Shown: piece by piece, positions 36,175 through 37,387 of the stretch
How the letters are laid out: each line of letters starts with the position of its first letter
How positions within the stretch are numbered: the stretch's first letter is position 1
Program-made: the position numbers and the translations under genes
Origin: Chrysochromulina tobinii
Lineage: Eukaryota > Haptophyta > Prymnesiales > Chrysochromulinaceae
NCBI GenBank assembly: GCA_001275005.1
Contig: JWZX01003368.1
Span: forward strand, 1 to 37,387
Reading direction: 5' to 3'
Length of the DNA: 37,387 bases
Notes under the pieces: model-generated
The model's input: only the letters and a program-made list of their open reading frames with translations
Databases searched by the model: none
Told to the model about the DNA's origin: nothing

Positions 36175-36471
36175 TCAGAAGAGGCCCAGGAACTTCTTTG
36201 GTTCGATGGGTGGTGGCGGCGGTGCGAGTTGCGGTACGCATTGATAGACCAGCTCTTGGGCTCCAGCAGGCAGCATGTTCGTCACATGCAGCGCGAGCTG
36301 CCATGCTGTTTTCTCAAACGTGAGGACAAGGAGCGCGATGATGACGATGGACGAGATGAGCGACGCAAGGAGCGGCTTCGCGGTCGGTTTAGCTTTCGAG
36401 CTCTTGAGCAGCGCACTCTGCTGCCAGCTCTTGAGCGTCACGGTGCTGCCGGTGCTGCTCTTCCACGACAT
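36175..36471 (-). CDS. Small single-pass membrane protein, unrecognised
   Basis: A 98-aa ORF from an ATG. The N-terminal 35 residues are Ser/Lys-rich (MSWKSSTGSTVTLKSWQQ). One strong transmembrane helix follows (LASLISSIVIIALLVLTF, about residues 35-52), then a short loop with MLPAGAQELVYQCVPQL, a PPPPP run and the end KKFLGLF. The opposite-strand ORFs lack such structure, which supports this strand. The family is unknown. Confidence 0.5.
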   Translation of the reverse strand: MSWKSSTGSTVTLKSWQQSALLKSSKAKPTAKPLLASLISSIVIIALLVLTFEKTAWQLALHVTNMLPAGAQELVYQCVPQLAPPPPPIEPKKFLGLF

Positions 36472-36903
36472 GGTAGTGTAGAGGCGCTGCCGGTCAACCT
36501 CCTAGCACGCTCCCGCGTGGTAGCGCGGCGATCCCTACACGCACCAGCAGGGGCTGATGCACCGTGACCGCGGAGAGCGCAGCTCGAAACAATCTCGATT
36601 CACCCAAAAGTACCGGTAAAAAGACACCGGGGGGTGCCGGTACTGTGCTGTGCATTACGCATCAACTTTTCACTTAATTAAGCGCTGCATTTGTCGAGTT
36701 CTTGTCGTCGCCACAGGACCAGAATTCGCCACCACTTTCGCCTCAGCAAGACTTTGACGCGAAACAAAGCCCCTTGCAACAAAGCTCCCAGCCCCTTGGT
36801 CAAAGCCGCGGCGTTTCGCGTCAAAGCCCATTGCTTTGACGAAGCACAAACACGCGGCGACTCCGACCGACGGCGATTCCGATCAAACGAGAGAGCTCCC
36901 TCA
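36472..36903. other. Divergent intergenic region
   Basis: Lies between the small membrane protein and the secreted Cys-rich protein. It holds copy 2 of the 23-bp dispersed repeat (36611-36633), and near-repeats of CAAAGCCCCTTGC / CAAAGCTCCCAGCCCCTTGG / CAAAGCC at about 36765-36835. No coding signal is seen. Confidence 0.5.
36611..36633 (+). repeat. 23-bp dispersed repeat, copy 2
   Basis: Identical to 22958-22980. Here the repeat lies between GTACCGG (36610-36616) and CCGGTAC (36637-36643), a 7-bp inverted repeat, as in a very short mobile-element remnant. Confidence 0.65.
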
Positions 36904-37387
36904 ATGTCGTCCTCGCCTAGGGCTCTCTTTGTCGCGCTCGTTCTCTGCTTCGTGGGCGCTTGCCACGGTCAAGGAGGTTTACCCCCTGACCAAATGTGCT
37001 CAGAAGACCGCCGCGCGCAAAGCGAGCTCACGTGCAACCCAACATATCAGCCACCGAAGTTTCCATTTGCGTTTGTGTTAAATGGAACGCGGAGGATGAC
37101 TACCCCGGGGAACGACGACTGCGGCCCCCCCGCTGGGAGTCTAGGGGAGTGCTGGGAGTGCTGCTACAAGGAGCCACCTGCACCGCCGCCACCGCGATGC
37201 TTGGACATCAATACGCCACCTGTTGGTGATTACCGATGCGCCGATCAAGGCGGCTGGGATGCGGGGGTGAACAAGATCATGTGCTGGGTGTTCGATCCTC
37301 AGGGATTAGCGGTACAGGCACAGTGTTCCGAGCAAATCGCTGCTACAATGCCCGACAAATCCAGAGTCGCAAGCTACTCCTGCTGTG
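36904..37387 (+). CDS. Secreted Cys-rich protein, 3' partial
   Basis: The frame is open from the ATG at 36904 to the end of the window (161 codons), so the gene continues beyond. The N-terminus MSSSPRALFVALVLCFVGAC is a clear signal peptide, with likely cleavage after CHG or ACHGQ. The mature part has about 14 Cys residues in pairs and short spacings (CGPPAGSLGECWECC, CLDINTPPVGDYRC, MCWVF, SYSCC), and a PPAPPPPR linker, so it is probably a disulphide-rich extracellular or cell-wall protein. No domain family is recognised. The region is less GC-rich than the other genes. Confidence 0.65.
   Translation, partial: MSSSPRALFVALVLCFVGACHGQGGLPPDQMCSEDRRAQSELTCNPTYQPPKFPFAFVLNGTRRMTTPGNDDCGPPAGSLGECWECCYKEPPAPPPPRCLDINTPPVGDYRCADQGGWDAGVNKIMCWVFDPQGLAVQAQCSEQIAATMPDKSRVASYSCC

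Noticed and set aside
1-37387. tRNA and rRNA genes
   Set aside because: I looked for A- and B-box-like sequences (for example GGTTCGA at 24528 and 36198), but none lies in a cloverleaf-like context.

Overview
This is nuclear DNA from a GC-rich, gene-dense, unicellular eukaryote with motile cilia. Genes lie close together on both strands, often as divergent pairs, and several are interrupted by short spliceosomal introns of about 70 to 155 nt. The proteins are Ala/Arg-rich. They include a ciliary central-apparatus protein (CFAP221/PCDP1), an AP-3 delta adaptin, EF-hand proteins, a mitochondrial ribosomal uL29m, a CIA30-domain protein, a sulfotransferase and a fucosyltransferase-like enzyme. 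A flagellate alga such as a haptophyte fits best, but this is inference; no rRNA or organelle marker is present to settle it.

Layout from left to right: 3' part of a sulfotransferase gene (+); NYN/Regnase-like RNase (-) divergent from CFAP221 (+); a small basic protein (+) convergent with uL29m (-); uL29m divergent from a large CAP-Gly/filamin/C2 protein (+); AP-3 delta (-) divergent from a PRMT-like methyltransferase (+); a four EF-hand coiled-coil protein (+); a 1.6 kb stretch rich in minisatellites; fucosyltransferase-like (-), Sel1-repeat (-) and EF-hand (-) genes; an RNase H/helical-repeat protein (+); a proline-rich TPR protein with an apparent frameshift (-) divergent from a K+ channel (+); a membrane-anchored S33 peptidase (+); a coiled-coil protein (+); a CIA30 protein (+); a small membrane protein (-); and the 5' part of a secreted Cys-rich protein (+).

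The most interesting feature is the introns. In at least eight of the twelve inferred here, the first bases of the intron are a direct duplicate of the first bases of the following exon. The duplicate is 20 to 41 bp long, identical or nearly so, and is cut exactly at AG|GT, so splicing restores the unduplicated exon. Seven introns in four different genes also carry a closely related 3' module, typically CTGATGGCCTCCCTCATCAG, just before the acceptor. This is a 6-bp inverted repeat around an 8-nt pyrimidine-rich loop. It is tandemly amplified inside two introns, and a related sequence occurs in an intergenic array. This looks like recent and possibly ongoing intron gain, by tandem AGGT duplication, by an introner-like element, or by both.

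Other signals are short sequences shared between the 5' regions of unrelated genes: TTGAC pentamer arrays, a 19-bp CGTGAACGTGA-containing element, and a 23-bp TACCGGTA-containing repeat.
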